DNA from: Ferrimicrobium sp.
GTDB lineage: Bacteria; Actinomycetota; Acidimicrobiia; Acidimicrobiales; Acidimicrobiaceae
Length of the DNA: 37,610 bases
Assembly: GCA_022690815.1 (NCBI GenBank)
Contig: JALCZJ010000025.1
Span: forward strand, 1 to 37,610
Reading direction: 5' to 3'
The translations under genes and the position numbers were made by a program. The notes beneath the pieces were generated by a model. That model searched no databases and was not told where the DNA came from. It saw only the letters and a list, made by a program, of their open reading frames with translations. Position 1 is the first letter of the stretch; the number at the start of each line of letters is the position of its first letter. Positions 14,991 to 22,490 of the stretch are shown one piece after another.

Positions 14991-16940
14991 ATGGCAATTG
15001 ATATGACGCCAGCCGCGGGTGTCGGTTCTCCAACCGACCTCGAGGCTCGGGGCCTCAAAGCCGCCAAGCCATGGTTCAAGGGAAATATGATCACCGCGCT
15101 GATCGGCGGCGGGATCGGGTATGCCTTCGGCCACTGGCTCGGCAACGCCATTGCCTCGAACTATTCCGTGTACGTAAGTAGTGGTCAAAATGAGGTTGCG
15201 ATCTACCTCTCGTTGATCATCGGCTGCCTCGGTTGGTTTATTGGTCTTGGGGCTTTGAACTATCCGATTCAAAAACTGCTTGGTCTTGAGCCCGCTGAGG
15301 CGCCCAAGAGCGAGAAGCGGACGTTTTGGGAGCACTTTACGTATTCGACCGATCACAAGGTTGTTGGCGTTCAGTACCTCTTTGGAATGCTGCTGTACTT
15401 CCTCGTTGCTGGGTTGTTGGCCCTCGGTATCCGTACCGAGCTGCTCTCACCGGTGAACCATATCTGGGCGCCGGATACCTACATCGAGATCGTTGGCGAG
15501 CACGGAACCATGATGATGATGATGATGACGTCCATCGTTATGGGCCCATTTGGTAACTATCTGATTCCGCTCATGATTGGGTCGAAGAAGATGGCGTTCC
15601 CGCGTCTCGAGGCAGCGTCGTTCTGGTTCACGGTTCCGTCGTTCTTGATCCTCCTCTCTGCGCTTTGGCAGGGTGGTTTTCAGTCAGGATGGACGGGCTA
15701 TGCCCCATTGTCGATCCAAGGGGGTCCAGGCCAGAGCGACTATGATGTCGCTTTTGCGTTGATGGCTCTGTCGATGATCTGCGCTTCCATCAATATGGCG
15801 GCAACCATCATCAACTATCGTGCGCCAGGTATGCGCTGGTCGAGGATGCCGATCCTCTCGTGGGGCATGATTACCACAGCGTTCACGATGTTGCTGTCAG
15901 TGCCGGTGCTCTTCGATGGACTTTATGTGATGAGCCTTGACCGAGGGGTCCGCACGGCTATGCTCTATGCCGGGCATGGAGGTAGCTCCTTCCTTTGGGA
16001 AAACCTCTTCTGGTTCTTTGGGCATCCTGAGGTCTACCTGTTGGCCCTGCCTGGCTTTGCCATCACGGTTGAGATGCTGCCGGTCTTTGCCCGTAAACCA
16101 GTGTTTGCGCTGAAGACCTCGACGGCCGGACTCATCGGTGTCGCGGTACTGAGCTTCTTCGTTTGGCAGCATCACTTGTTCATGTCGGGTATGAACCCTG
16201 ATATGCGGCCGTTGTTCATGTTGACCACGGAGCTGATCTCCATTCCTACCGGATTCCTGTATCTGGTGGCAATGGGTACCGTTTGGCGAGGCAAGATTCG
16301 CTTTGAGGTCCCGATGTTGTTCCTCTTGGCTGTCTTTTGGAACTTCCTCTGGGGTGGCGTTACGGGTGTGTACAACTCTGACGTTCCGGTTGATGCCCTG
16401 GTGCACGGAAGTTTCTTCGTCATGGCGCACTTCCACTTCACCATTATGGGTCAGCTGATCTTTGCGGTGTTTGCGGCGGTGTACTACTACACGCCATTAA
16501 TCTTCGGCATACGGTTGAATGACAAGTTGGGTAAGATCAGCTTCTGGATTATCTTCGTGGCGTTCAACTCGACCTTCCTGCCGTTGTTCATGATCGGCTT
16601 GCTTGGCCAGCCTCGACGTGTGTTCGAATATGCCGTGCGCTTGCAGCACTTGAATCAGTGGGTGTCTATTTCGGCCTACGTCCTAGGCTTCGGTATCTTG
16701 TTGTACGTGATTAATCTCATTTGGTCGCTAGCGGTGACGAGGACACCGTCGGGTCCAAACCCATGGGAGTCGCGTGGACTCGAGTGGCAAGTTGGTTACC
16801 CGATCCCGCCGGATAACTTCGTGAAGATCCCGGTTGTCAACCGTGATCCGTATGGGTATGGCACCGGGGATGATACACCGGTCGCTGATCTTGACCCAGT
16901 GGGTGACAGGGCTGCTGTTGTGACTGGAGGTGATGCGTAG
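14991..16940 (+). CDS. coxA: Cytochrome c oxidase subunit I with altered proton-channel residues
   Basis: 649 residues; SD AAAGGAG. Catalytic subunit with heme a and the heme a3-CuB centre. Present: heme a ligand His171 in GEHGTMM, CuB ligands His345 (GHPEVY, with Glu347 and the cross-link Tyr349), His394/His395 (WQHHLF), and the heme pair in MAHFHF. Aligned by motif to bovine numbering, the D-channel entry Asp91 is Lys200 (IGSKKMAFPR instead of IGAPDMAFPR) and the K-channel Lys319 is Leu423 (IPTGFLYL instead of IPTGVKVF); the Mg-site Asp369 is Gly. The N-terminus has an extra region of about 95 residues with two membrane helices. Six consecutive Met codons (15510-15527) lie next to His171. 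It ends in a TAGTG overlap with coxC. Confidence 0.97.
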   Translation: MAIDMTPAAGVGSPTDLEARGLKAAKPWFKGNMITALIGGGIGYAFGHWLGNAIASNYSVYVSSGQNEVAIYLSLIIGCLGWFIGLGALNYPIQKLLGLEPAEAPKSEKRTFWEHFTYSTDHKVVGVQYLFGMLLYFLVAGLLALGIRTELLSPVNHIWAPDTYIEIVGEHGTMMMMMMTSIVMGPFGNYLIPLMIGSKKMAFPRLEAASFWFTVPSFLILLSALWQGGFQSGWTGYAPLSIQGGPGQSDYDVAFALMALSMICASINMAATIINYRAPGMRWSRMPILSWGMITTAFTMLLSVPVLFDGLYVMSLDRGVRTAMLYAGHGGSSFLWENLFWFFGHPEVYLLALPGFAITVEMLPVFARKPVFALKTSTAGLIGVAVLSFFVWQHHLFMSGMNPDMRPLFMLTTELISIPTGFLYLVAMGTVWRGKIRFEVPMLFLLAVFWNFLWGGVTGVYNSDVPVDALVHGSFFVMAHFHFTIMGQLIFAVFAAVYYYTPLIFGIRLNDKLGKISFWIIFVAFNSTFLPLFMIGLLGQPRRVFEYAVRLQHLNQWVSISAYVLGFGILLYVINLIWSLAVTRTPSGPNPWESRGLEWQVGYPIPPDNFVKIPVVNRDPYGYGTGDDTPVADLDPVGDRAAVVTGGDA

Positions 16941-17599
16941 TGGCTACTGGCGTACAGTCAGCTGATGCTCAGCCGGTTATCGACGAGGAGCAGTATTACC
17001 ATGATGCCCAGCTTGGGGCGCTTTGGACGGCTTCGCGCACGCTGATTCCGGTGGTGGCTACCACCTTTGGTGGGATCTACTTTGCCTACTTCTATCTGCG
17101 CTCGCTCAACTCGAATGGGTTGTGGGATCCGCATGGTCAGACTGCGTCAAAGATCATAGGGCTAGCAGTTCTGCTGCTCGTGGTCGTTGGGACTGCGGTT
17201 CAGCTCATGGCGGGCCGTCGGCTTCGTAGAGGCTTCAGCACCGACTTCATCGTGGGTACTGCGGCTAATACGTTGCTGCTCGTTATTGCCACCGGACTGC
17301 AGATTTGGGAGCTCACTCGGCTCCCATTTCCGCCGGCGGCCAGCGGGTATGCGGGGGTGTTCATCGCCTTTGCACCGATTAACGCACTCTGTATTGGTCT
17401 GAGCGCGTATTGGGTGTTTACGTTGATGATGCGGGCGATTCGCAGTTACAACTTCTATCGGGCTGACGGTGGGATAGGTGTTTCGGCACATCGCGCAGCT
17501 GAGAACTTCCGGGCAAACGTCGATGGTTTCGGCGCTTACGGTATCTTCTTCATGCTGTTGTCGATCCTGTCGTGGTACCTGTTCTACGTGTTGCATTAG
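16940..17599 (+). CDS. coxC: Cytochrome c oxidase subunit III-like protein
   Basis: 219 residues starting at GTG 16940, sharing one base with the coxA stop. About five membrane helices, with the final ANVDGFGAYGIFFMLLSILSWYLFYVL typical of the end of subunit III (normally W.FV..VWL.LF...Y). The conserved family Glu and the central His-x-x-H motif are not obvious, so it is a divergent member. Subunit III stabilises the catalytic subunit and supports proton uptake. Assignment rests on length, topology and operon position. Confidence 0.88.
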   Translation: MATGVQSADAQPVIDEEQYYHDAQLGALWTASRTLIPVVATTFGGIYFAYFYLRSLNSNGLWDPHGQTASKIIGLAVLLLVVVGTAVQLMAGRRLRRGFSTDFIVGTAANTLLLVIATGLQIWELTRLPFPPAASGYAGVFIAFAPINALCIGLSAYWVFTLMMRAIRSYNFYRADGGIGVSAHRAAENFRANVDGFGAYGIFFMLLSILSWYLFYVLH

Positions 17600-17773
17600 C
17601 TCGTAGGTTGGGAGACTGACAGCCATCCTTTGGAAGTAGCGTAAGACGCTGCTTCGCTAGGGTTGGCTCTGCAGAGTCGTTCTGTGGATCGTAGTTCGGT
17701 ATTGCCTAGGTGTTGCTAAGAAATCAGGAGAGAGCATCGTGTTCGTGCAGTTGAGGGAGAGTGAGGTTCGCAG

Positions 17774-18574
17774 ATGGTGTCAGTGATCGCTGTTAGCATC
17801 CTCTCCCTTGCCTGTGTCGTGATCGGATTGGTGCGGGCTCGGCGCAATGGGGGGTTTCACGGGATCCAGGGTCGGCTGGCGCTTGCTGTCGTCGCACTCG
17901 GTGTCCTGATGGATCCTTTCGCAGTCGACTACGCGGCACGCTCTCTCTGGTTTCACTCGCTTTTACTGGTAGTAGTTTCACTGTGGTTGGCCTTGGTCGT
18001 GTTGTCGAAGGAGGTCATCCGTGGCATCGATCGTCTTCGTGACCGTGGTCGGTTCGCTGAGTTCGGACTGCGGTGGGTGTGGGGATTTGTCGTTGTCCAA
18101 GACGTCTTGCTTTGGGTCGGGTTCCAGGATGGTTTCGAGCATGTGGCGCTCCGTGACCCCATTGTTTTGGCGGTCTTGATCTATGTTGAGGTGGTGATCT
18201 CGGCTGCGGTGATCTTTCTCCTCTCGGGGGACGGGCGCCCGAACGTCACGCACGTACGTCAGGTGATCATTGCTTGGTCATCGGCGATGGTGGTGATGGC
18301 ACTCGGTGTCTCGCTCGGGCTTTCTGGGCCGTGGTTCGGGTTCGTGTCGGCATCGGCGGCAGCTCTTCATCAGGAGACGGAGCAGCAGATTGCTGCGGTC
18401 ATCTTCGTGATTCTCGGAGGTGCTCCGTGGTTCCTGATCGGGACACAGAAGATGCGACTATGGTTGGAGTCAGAAGAGCGTGAAGCTGTTGTCAGCTTTT
18501 CAGCCCCGATCCAGCGTTTTGGGCGTTCGGTGAAGGTTAGTCAGGTAAAGCGGGGGCGTGTTGAAGGGAGGTGA
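17774..18574 (+). CDS. CtaG-like integral membrane protein, probable oxidase assembly factor
   Basis: 266 residues with about seven membrane helices. Two patterns recall the caa3-oxidase assembly factor CtaG family: a His-containing helix RSLWFHSLLLVVVSLWLAL (family: HM.QH.LL) and the late segment ETEQQIAAVIFVILGGAPWFL (family: DQQ.AG.IMW..G). The matches are partial. It follows coxC after 174 bases that include a GTG-initiated 15-codon frame (17739-17786) of doubtful meaning. The C-terminal tail (about 30 residues) is basic and cytoplasmic. A role in CuB insertion or oxidase assembly is inferred from position. Confidence 0.72.
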   Translation: MVSVIAVSILSLACVVIGLVRARRNGGFHGIQGRLALAVVALGVLMDPFAVDYAARSLWFHSLLLVVVSLWLALVVLSKEVIRGIDRLRDRGRFAEFGLRWVWGFVVVQDVLLWVGFQDGFEHVALRDPIVLAVLIYVEVVISAAVIFLLSGDGRPNVTHVRQVIIAWSSAMVVMALGVSLGLSGPWFGFVSASAAALHQETEQQIAAVIFVILGGAPWFLIGTQKMRLWLESEEREAVVSFSAPIQRFGRSVKVSQVKRGRVEGR

Positions 18575-18577
18575 AGA

Positions 18578-18703
18578 GTGTTCGGAAGTGTGACAGGCTA
18601 TACAGCGGGTGCTGATATGACTTTTGCCATCCCGATTGGTATTTTTGCGCTGGCGGTGGTTTATGGCTTCTTTGCAAGAAGGAAGCTGTCGAATCGCCGA
18701 TAG
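18578..18703 (+). CDS. Small single-pass membrane peptide closing the oxidase operon
   Basis: A 41-residue frame: GTG 18578 is preceded by a very strong Shine-Dalgarno (AAGGGAGG, 6 bases before the start). After MFGSVTGYTAGADM comes a membrane helix (about residues 14-33) and a basic end FARRKLSNRR, predicting the C-terminus in the cytoplasm. It lies 3 bases after the CtaG-like gene and 29 bases before the terminator. Small one-helix subunits are common in terminal oxidases (for example subunit IV or CydX-like peptides), so it may be an accessory subunit. I recognise no family. Confidence 0.72.
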   Translation: MFGSVTGYTAGADMTFAIPIGIFALAVVYGFFARRKLSNRR

Positions 18704-18732
18704 GGTCAGACCCATCCAGTGTTGAGTAATAG

Positions 18733-18772
18733 GCGTGAGGGGTCCGGGAGAGCCGGGCTCCTCACGCTTTTT
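18733..18772 (+). terminator. Rho-independent terminator of the oxidase block
   Basis: GCGTGAGG (18733-18740) pairs with CCTCACGC (18760-18767), with an inner CCGG/CCGG stem, followed by TTTTT. It is the clearest intrinsic terminator in the window and separates the cox genes from the pyr operon. Confidence 0.9.
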
Positions 18773-19047
18773 GTTGTCTGGGATGGGATTCGCTGGGCCA
18801 ATCGAACAGACGATGCTCCGACAAGGGGTGGGATGCCCCGCGTGCTGGGCCGACGGGTCCCACCTTCTCGCGTTGTTCGATAGCTCGGTGATGCCGTGGC
18901 GATGTCGATCCTCCTGGATGCGGATTGGGTTGTTGACGGTCAGCGTCTTGCCTCGCCCTGATGTCGAGGTACGGTGCCGGGTCGATTGTGAGTCGGTCGT
19001 GATGGGGGGGATCTGTTGGCTGGTGCGAACTGAGGTTCGTCTGCTGC
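18773..19047. other. Non-coding stretch before the pyr operon promoter
   Basis: About 275 bases between the terminator and the pyrR promoter. I see no gene with a ribosome-binding site and no convincing structure. Confidence 0.5.
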
Positions 19048-19053
19048 TAGGAT
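19048..19053 (+). promoter_or_regulatory. Extended -10 element of the pyr operon promoter
   Basis: TGC-TAGGAT is an extended -10 (TGN plus TANNNT). It would start transcription near 19060, giving a leader of about 43 bases that contains the PyrR-binding hairpin. No clear -35 is visible. Confidence 0.5.
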
Positions 19054-19068
19054 CGTAGCGACCGTTAA

Positions 19069-19088
19069 CTGAGTCCAGTGAGGCTCAG
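19069..19088 (+). promoter_or_regulatory. PyrR-binding RNA hairpin in the pyrR leader
   Basis: CTGAG-TCCAGTGAGG-CTCAG. The core AGTCCAGTGAGGCT (19072-19085) matches the PyrR-binding consensus ARUCCNGNGAGGYU at every position. It ends 14 bases before the pyrR ATG and only 2 bases before the Shine-Dalgarno GGAGGG (19091-19096). No terminator/antiterminator pair is visible, so control is most likely translational: PyrR bound with UMP would stabilise the hairpin and block the ribosome, as described for mycobacteria. Confidence 0.85.
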
Positions 19089-19102
19089 ACGGAGGGAGTG
19101 AG

Positions 19103-19633
19103 ATGGCGCGTAGTTCCGTAGTCTTCGATGATGGTGAGATCAATCGGGCGATCGCCCGCATGGCTCACGAGGTTGTCGAGCGGCTCCATGTTGATACAGG
19201 TGATGCGGCGACCGGACTGTCGGTCGTGGGTATTCGTTCTGGTGGTGTTTGGCTTGGCCAACGACTGTTGGAGCGCCTCGTAGAGTACACCGGTATCGAA
19301 ATTCCGTTCTCAGAGATCAATATTGCATCATTTCGGGATGACCGACCGCGCACGGCGGTGGTGTATGCAGGTGGCGTTGGGCAGCGTGTTCCAGCCGAGG
19401 GTGGCGTGGTCATCCTGGTCGATGATGTCATCCAAAGTGGACGCACGGCCAGAGCGGCGCTTGAGGCGATACTCTCGACGTATCGCCCCCAGCGGATTCA
19501 GCTTGCGGTTCTTATCGATCGGGGGCATCGTGAGCTCCCGATCTGCCCGGATTATGTGGGCAAGAACCTTCCTTCGGCACTGTCGGAGTATGTCGCAGTC
19601 ACCCCTCAGGGTGTGACGATCCATCGAGCCTAA
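19103..19633 (+). CDS. pyrR: Pyrimidine operon regulator PyrR / uracil phosphoribosyltransferase
   Basis: 176 residues. A PRTase-fold protein that senses UMP/UTP against PRPP and binds pyr mRNA; it often has uracil phosphoribosyltransferase activity. The PRPP loop VVILVDDVIQSGRTARAAL and the PyrR-specific LIDRGHRELPICPDYVGKNLP are complete. Start ATG 19103 with GGAGGG 6 bases upstream. First gene of the pyr operon, directly downstream of its own RNA-binding site, so autoregulation is expected. Confidence 0.97.
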   Translation: MARSSVVFDDGEINRAIARMAHEVVERLHVDTGDAATGLSVVGIRSGGVWLGQRLLERLVEYTGIEIPFSEINIASFRDDRPRTAVVYAGGVGQRVPAEGGVVILVDDVIQSGRTARAALEAILSTYRPQRIQLAVLIDRGHRELPICPDYVGKNLPSALSEYVAVTPQGVTIHRA

Positions 19634-19642
19634 GGAGTCTGG

Positions 19643-20968
19643 TTGCGTACTGTTCTGAGCCGCGGGGTGATCTTTACTGGAACGCGTTTGCTTCGGGGCG
19701 ATCTCGTCGTTGAAGATGGCCACATCGTCGCGATCGGCGAGGATGTGGAGCAGTACCGTGGGGATCGAGTCATCGACTGTGAAGGCAAGGTCGTGGCACC
19801 CAGCTTCGTCGATCTACACACCCACCTTCGGTTTCCCGGTGTCGATGAGGCCGATGACCCCGAAAGCGTTGCTCGCGCGGGGCTCGCAGGGGGTTTTGGA
19901 GTCTTGGTTGCGATGGCCAATACCGTCCCTCCGATCGATCGGCTGAGCCGTTGGCACGAAGCCAATGATCGGTTCCGCGGTCTCGGTGTCGAGGTGATCC
20001 AGGCGACGAGTGTGACCATGGATCGTGAGGGCACACAGCTAGTCGATGTTGAGGCGTTGGCTGATGCCGGGGTCCTCATCATGAGCGATGATGGATCCGG
20101 GATACAGCGTAGTGATGTGATGCGCGACGCGCTGGTGGCGTCGGCAGAGTACGGAGTCGTGATCGCACAACACAGCGAGGATGCGCGCCTAGCTGCGGGT
20201 GGTGTCATCAATGACGGTGCCTTTGTCGAGGTCCTCGGAGTCGGTGGGATTCCCGAGGTGGCCGAGTCGGCGATGGTGGCACGTGATGTCGAGCTGCTCA
20301 AGGTCATTCCTGGGCAGTTGCATCTCCAACATGTGACGGCGCGCGAGTCATTGAACCTCTATCGTCAAGCCAAGCGGGAGGGGTTGCGGATCTCGGCAGA
20401 GGTGACGCCACACCACCTACTGCTACCCGAGGGACGTGTCACGACTGGGGATACGAGGTTTAAGGTCAACCCACCACTCCGATCTCCGGCCACCCAGATG
20501 GCCCTCGTCCAGGGTGTTGTTGATGGAACCTTCGATTGCATCGCCACTGACCATGCTCCACACCCAGATTCTCGCAAGGCTGGCTCCTATGTGGATGCAG
20601 CCTTTGGCATGCTTGGCCTCGCTGAGGCGTGGTCGGCGGCCTGGATGGCGGTGCGTCGCAGTCTGCCAGCTGATCAAGCGGCGCTCGAACCAGACCTTGG
20701 GTCCAGGACCTGGTTAGCGCTTGCGCGGGTTCTGGGTGCTTTAAGCGTTGGTCCGGCGGCGGTTCTTGGTCGCTCGGTTGGCTTGCGCGCTGGTGCGGTC
20801 GCCGATGTGGTGGTTCTCGATCCCGAACAACGACCGCGTGAGGTGCCGAGCCGCTGGTACCGCTCGAAGAACACCCCCTATCAGGGTGAAGAGCTCATCG
20901 GTCGGGTTGATGAGGTGTTTCTCCGGGGTAGTCAGCTGGTGGCTGATGGGGAGGTTCTTGATGTCTGA
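19643..20968 (+). CDS. pyrC: Dihydroorotase, class I type
   Basis: 441 residues from TTG 19643, with AAGGAG 5 bases upstream that decides this start. It closes carbamoyl aspartate to dihydroorotate using a binuclear zinc site. Motifs: SFVDLHTHLRFPG (HxH metal ligands), NTVPPID, HSED, EVTPHHLLL, KVNPPLRS and CIATDHAPH with the catalytic Asp. Normally aspartate carbamoyltransferase (pyrB) lies just upstream in actinobacterial operons; here pyrR and pyrC are separated by 9 bases. It overlaps carA by 8 bases. Confidence 0.97.
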   Translation: MRTVLSRGVIFTGTRLLRGDLVVEDGHIVAIGEDVEQYRGDRVIDCEGKVVAPSFVDLHTHLRFPGVDEADDPESVARAGLAGGFGVLVAMANTVPPIDRLSRWHEANDRFRGLGVEVIQATSVTMDREGTQLVDVEALADAGVLIMSDDGSGIQRSDVMRDALVASAEYGVVIAQHSEDARLAAGGVINDGAFVEVLGVGGIPEVAESAMVARDVELLKVIPGQLHLQHVTARESLNLYRQAKREGLRISAEVTPHHLLLPEGRVTTGDTRFKVNPPLRSPATQMALVQGVVDGTFDCIATDHAPHPDSRKAGSYVDAAFGMLGLAEAWSAAWMAVRRSLPADQAALEPDLGSRTWLALARVLGALSVGPAAVLGRSVGLRAGAVADVVVLDPEQRPREVPSRWYRSKNTPYQGEELIGRVDEVFLRGSQLVADGEVLDV

Positions 20969-22490
20969 AGCCGGTTGTTTCGATCCATTTCCTTCCGTTA
21001 CGACTAGGGCCGATGGATCATTTGCCAACGCCTATCTCCCGTATCTCGGGGTGGCTGCGCTCAAGATGCCATCGCGCGGGTCGTCGTTGCCTGATGCGTC
21101 GCGCCAGCCCCTACCGAGTGAGTCGACCTCTGACTTTCGGGTGGATGATATGGGCTCCTTTCTCCCGAGGGCGCCAATGACTCTATCGCCAATACTGGCA
21201 GCGGGTACTGGCGAGTCCGCCGCTTCGGGCCCTGGCGAGGTCGATGGCATCGGGGTTCGAAGCGACGCCGATGAGGTTGGTGGCCACCCATCCGAAGGAC
21301 ATCAGCGGTCCGGGTTGCCCGGTGGGGTCGCGTTCGGCGGTGACCGAGAGGACGTGAGGAGGTCGCCGGGTTGGCTGGTGTTGCGTGACGGCACCCGTTT
21401 TAGCGGTGAGTTTGTCCATACGCGAGGTGCACCTGCGCCTCAATCGGTGGTGGCTGAGGTAGTGTTCAACACCGCGATGAGCGGCTATCAGGAGGTGGTG
21501 AGTGACCCATCGTACTACGGGCAGATGGTGTGTTTCACCACCGCACAGCTCGGCAACTACGGTATCACCGATTCGGACTTTCAAAGCGCCAAGGTTTGGG
21601 TTTCAGCGGTGCTGGCACCACGCTATAGCGCCACCGTCTCGAATTTCGCTGCCCAGCGTTCACTCGTTAGGACCCTTGAGGATGCCCAAGTGCCGCTGTT
21701 TGTCAACTTTGATGCCCGGCGACTGGTGCGCCATCTGCGCGATGTCGGTGCGATCCCGGGGATGCTCACCATCCAGGACCCTGATGCCGCCTACGAACAG
21801 GTTCGCAATGCTCAAGGTACCGACGGCAAGAACCTGGTCGACGCGGTCTCGACCCCAACGAGTTACTCGCTGGCGCCGCTTGACGGGGACGCGGTGAACG
21901 CGATAACTCCTCGTTTGGTGGTGATCGACTATGGCGTCAAACGCGCGATGCTCGCCAGCCTTCGTGGTCCCTGGGAGATCGTCGTCGTCAATGCGAGCGT
22001 GAGCGCTGCTGAAATCCGTGCACTCGAGCCCTCGGCACTCTTTCTTTCGAATGGGCCAGGTGATCCGGATGCGCTCGGCGACAAGGTGGCGACCATCCGT
22101 GAGTTCCTTGGGCATGTTCCGATCGCTGGCATCTGCCTTGGACATCAGCTGCTGGGTTTGGCGCTGGGGGCGAGAACCTACAAGCTGAAGTTTGGGCACC
22201 ATGGTTCGAACCACCCCGTGGCTCGCCTGGCCGATCACCGAGTGGCTATCACCGCCCAGAACCACAACTACGCCGTCGATGAGGAGTCACTCGCCGATGT
22301 TGCCCGAGGCGTTGAGGTCACCCATCGGAACCTCTTCGATGGTGTCGTCGAGGGGATGCGCAGTCGAGACATCAGAATCGTGAGCGTGCAGTATCACCCG
22401 GAGGCCGCACCCGGGCCGCTAGAGGAACGGGGTTATATGGCCGGCGAAATCGCTTCGCTGATAGGGCTCAAAGGAGCTGATCGTGCCTAG
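20961..22490 (+). CDS. carA: Carbamoyl-phosphate synthase small (glutaminase) subunit with long N-terminal extension
   Basis: From ATG 20961 (GGGGAGG 6 bases upstream, inside the end of pyrC) the frame encodes 509 residues, against the usual 360-390. Residues 138 onward ([14 protein letters not shown]) are a normal CarA: GEVVFNT-like [15 protein letters not shown], the glutaminase nucleophile in [20 protein letters not shown], and the catalytic His/Glu in [10 protein letters not shown]. It releases ammonia from glutamine for CarB. Residues 1-137 are Ser/Gly/Asp/Pro-rich and look disordered. In-frame GTG 21354 is an alternative start but its ribosome-binding site is poor. It overlaps carB by 8 bases. 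Confidence 0.95.
   Translation: MSEAGCFDPFPSVTTRADGSFANAYLPYLGVAALKMPSRGSSLPDASRQPLPSESTSDFRVDDMGSFLPRAPMTLSPILAAGTGESAASGPGEVDGIGVRSDADEVGGHPSEGHQRSGLPGGVAFGGDREDVRRSPGWLVLRDGTRFSGEFVHTRGAPAPQSVVAEVVFNTAMSGYQEVVSDPSYYGQMVCFTTAQLGNYGITDSDFQSAKVWVSAVLAPRYSATVSNFAAQRSLVRTLEDAQVPLFVNFDARRLVRHLRDVGAIPGMLTIQDPDAAYEQVRNAQGTDGKNLVDAVSTPTSYSLAPLDGDAVNAITPRLVVIDYGVKRAMLASLRGPWEIVVVNASVSAAEIRALEPSALFLSNGPGDPDALGDKVATIREFLGHVPIAGICLGHQLLGLALGARTYKLKFGHHGSNHPVARLADHRVAITAQNHNYAVDEESLADVARGVEVTHRNLFDGVVEGMRSRDIRIVSVQYHPEAAPGPLEERGYMAGEIASLIGLKGADRA

Noticed and set aside
17739-17786. 15-codon GTG frame just before the CtaG-like gene, as a leader peptide
   Set aside because: It has AGGAG upstream and overlaps the next start, but no regulatory codon run and no attenuator structure; too short to support.
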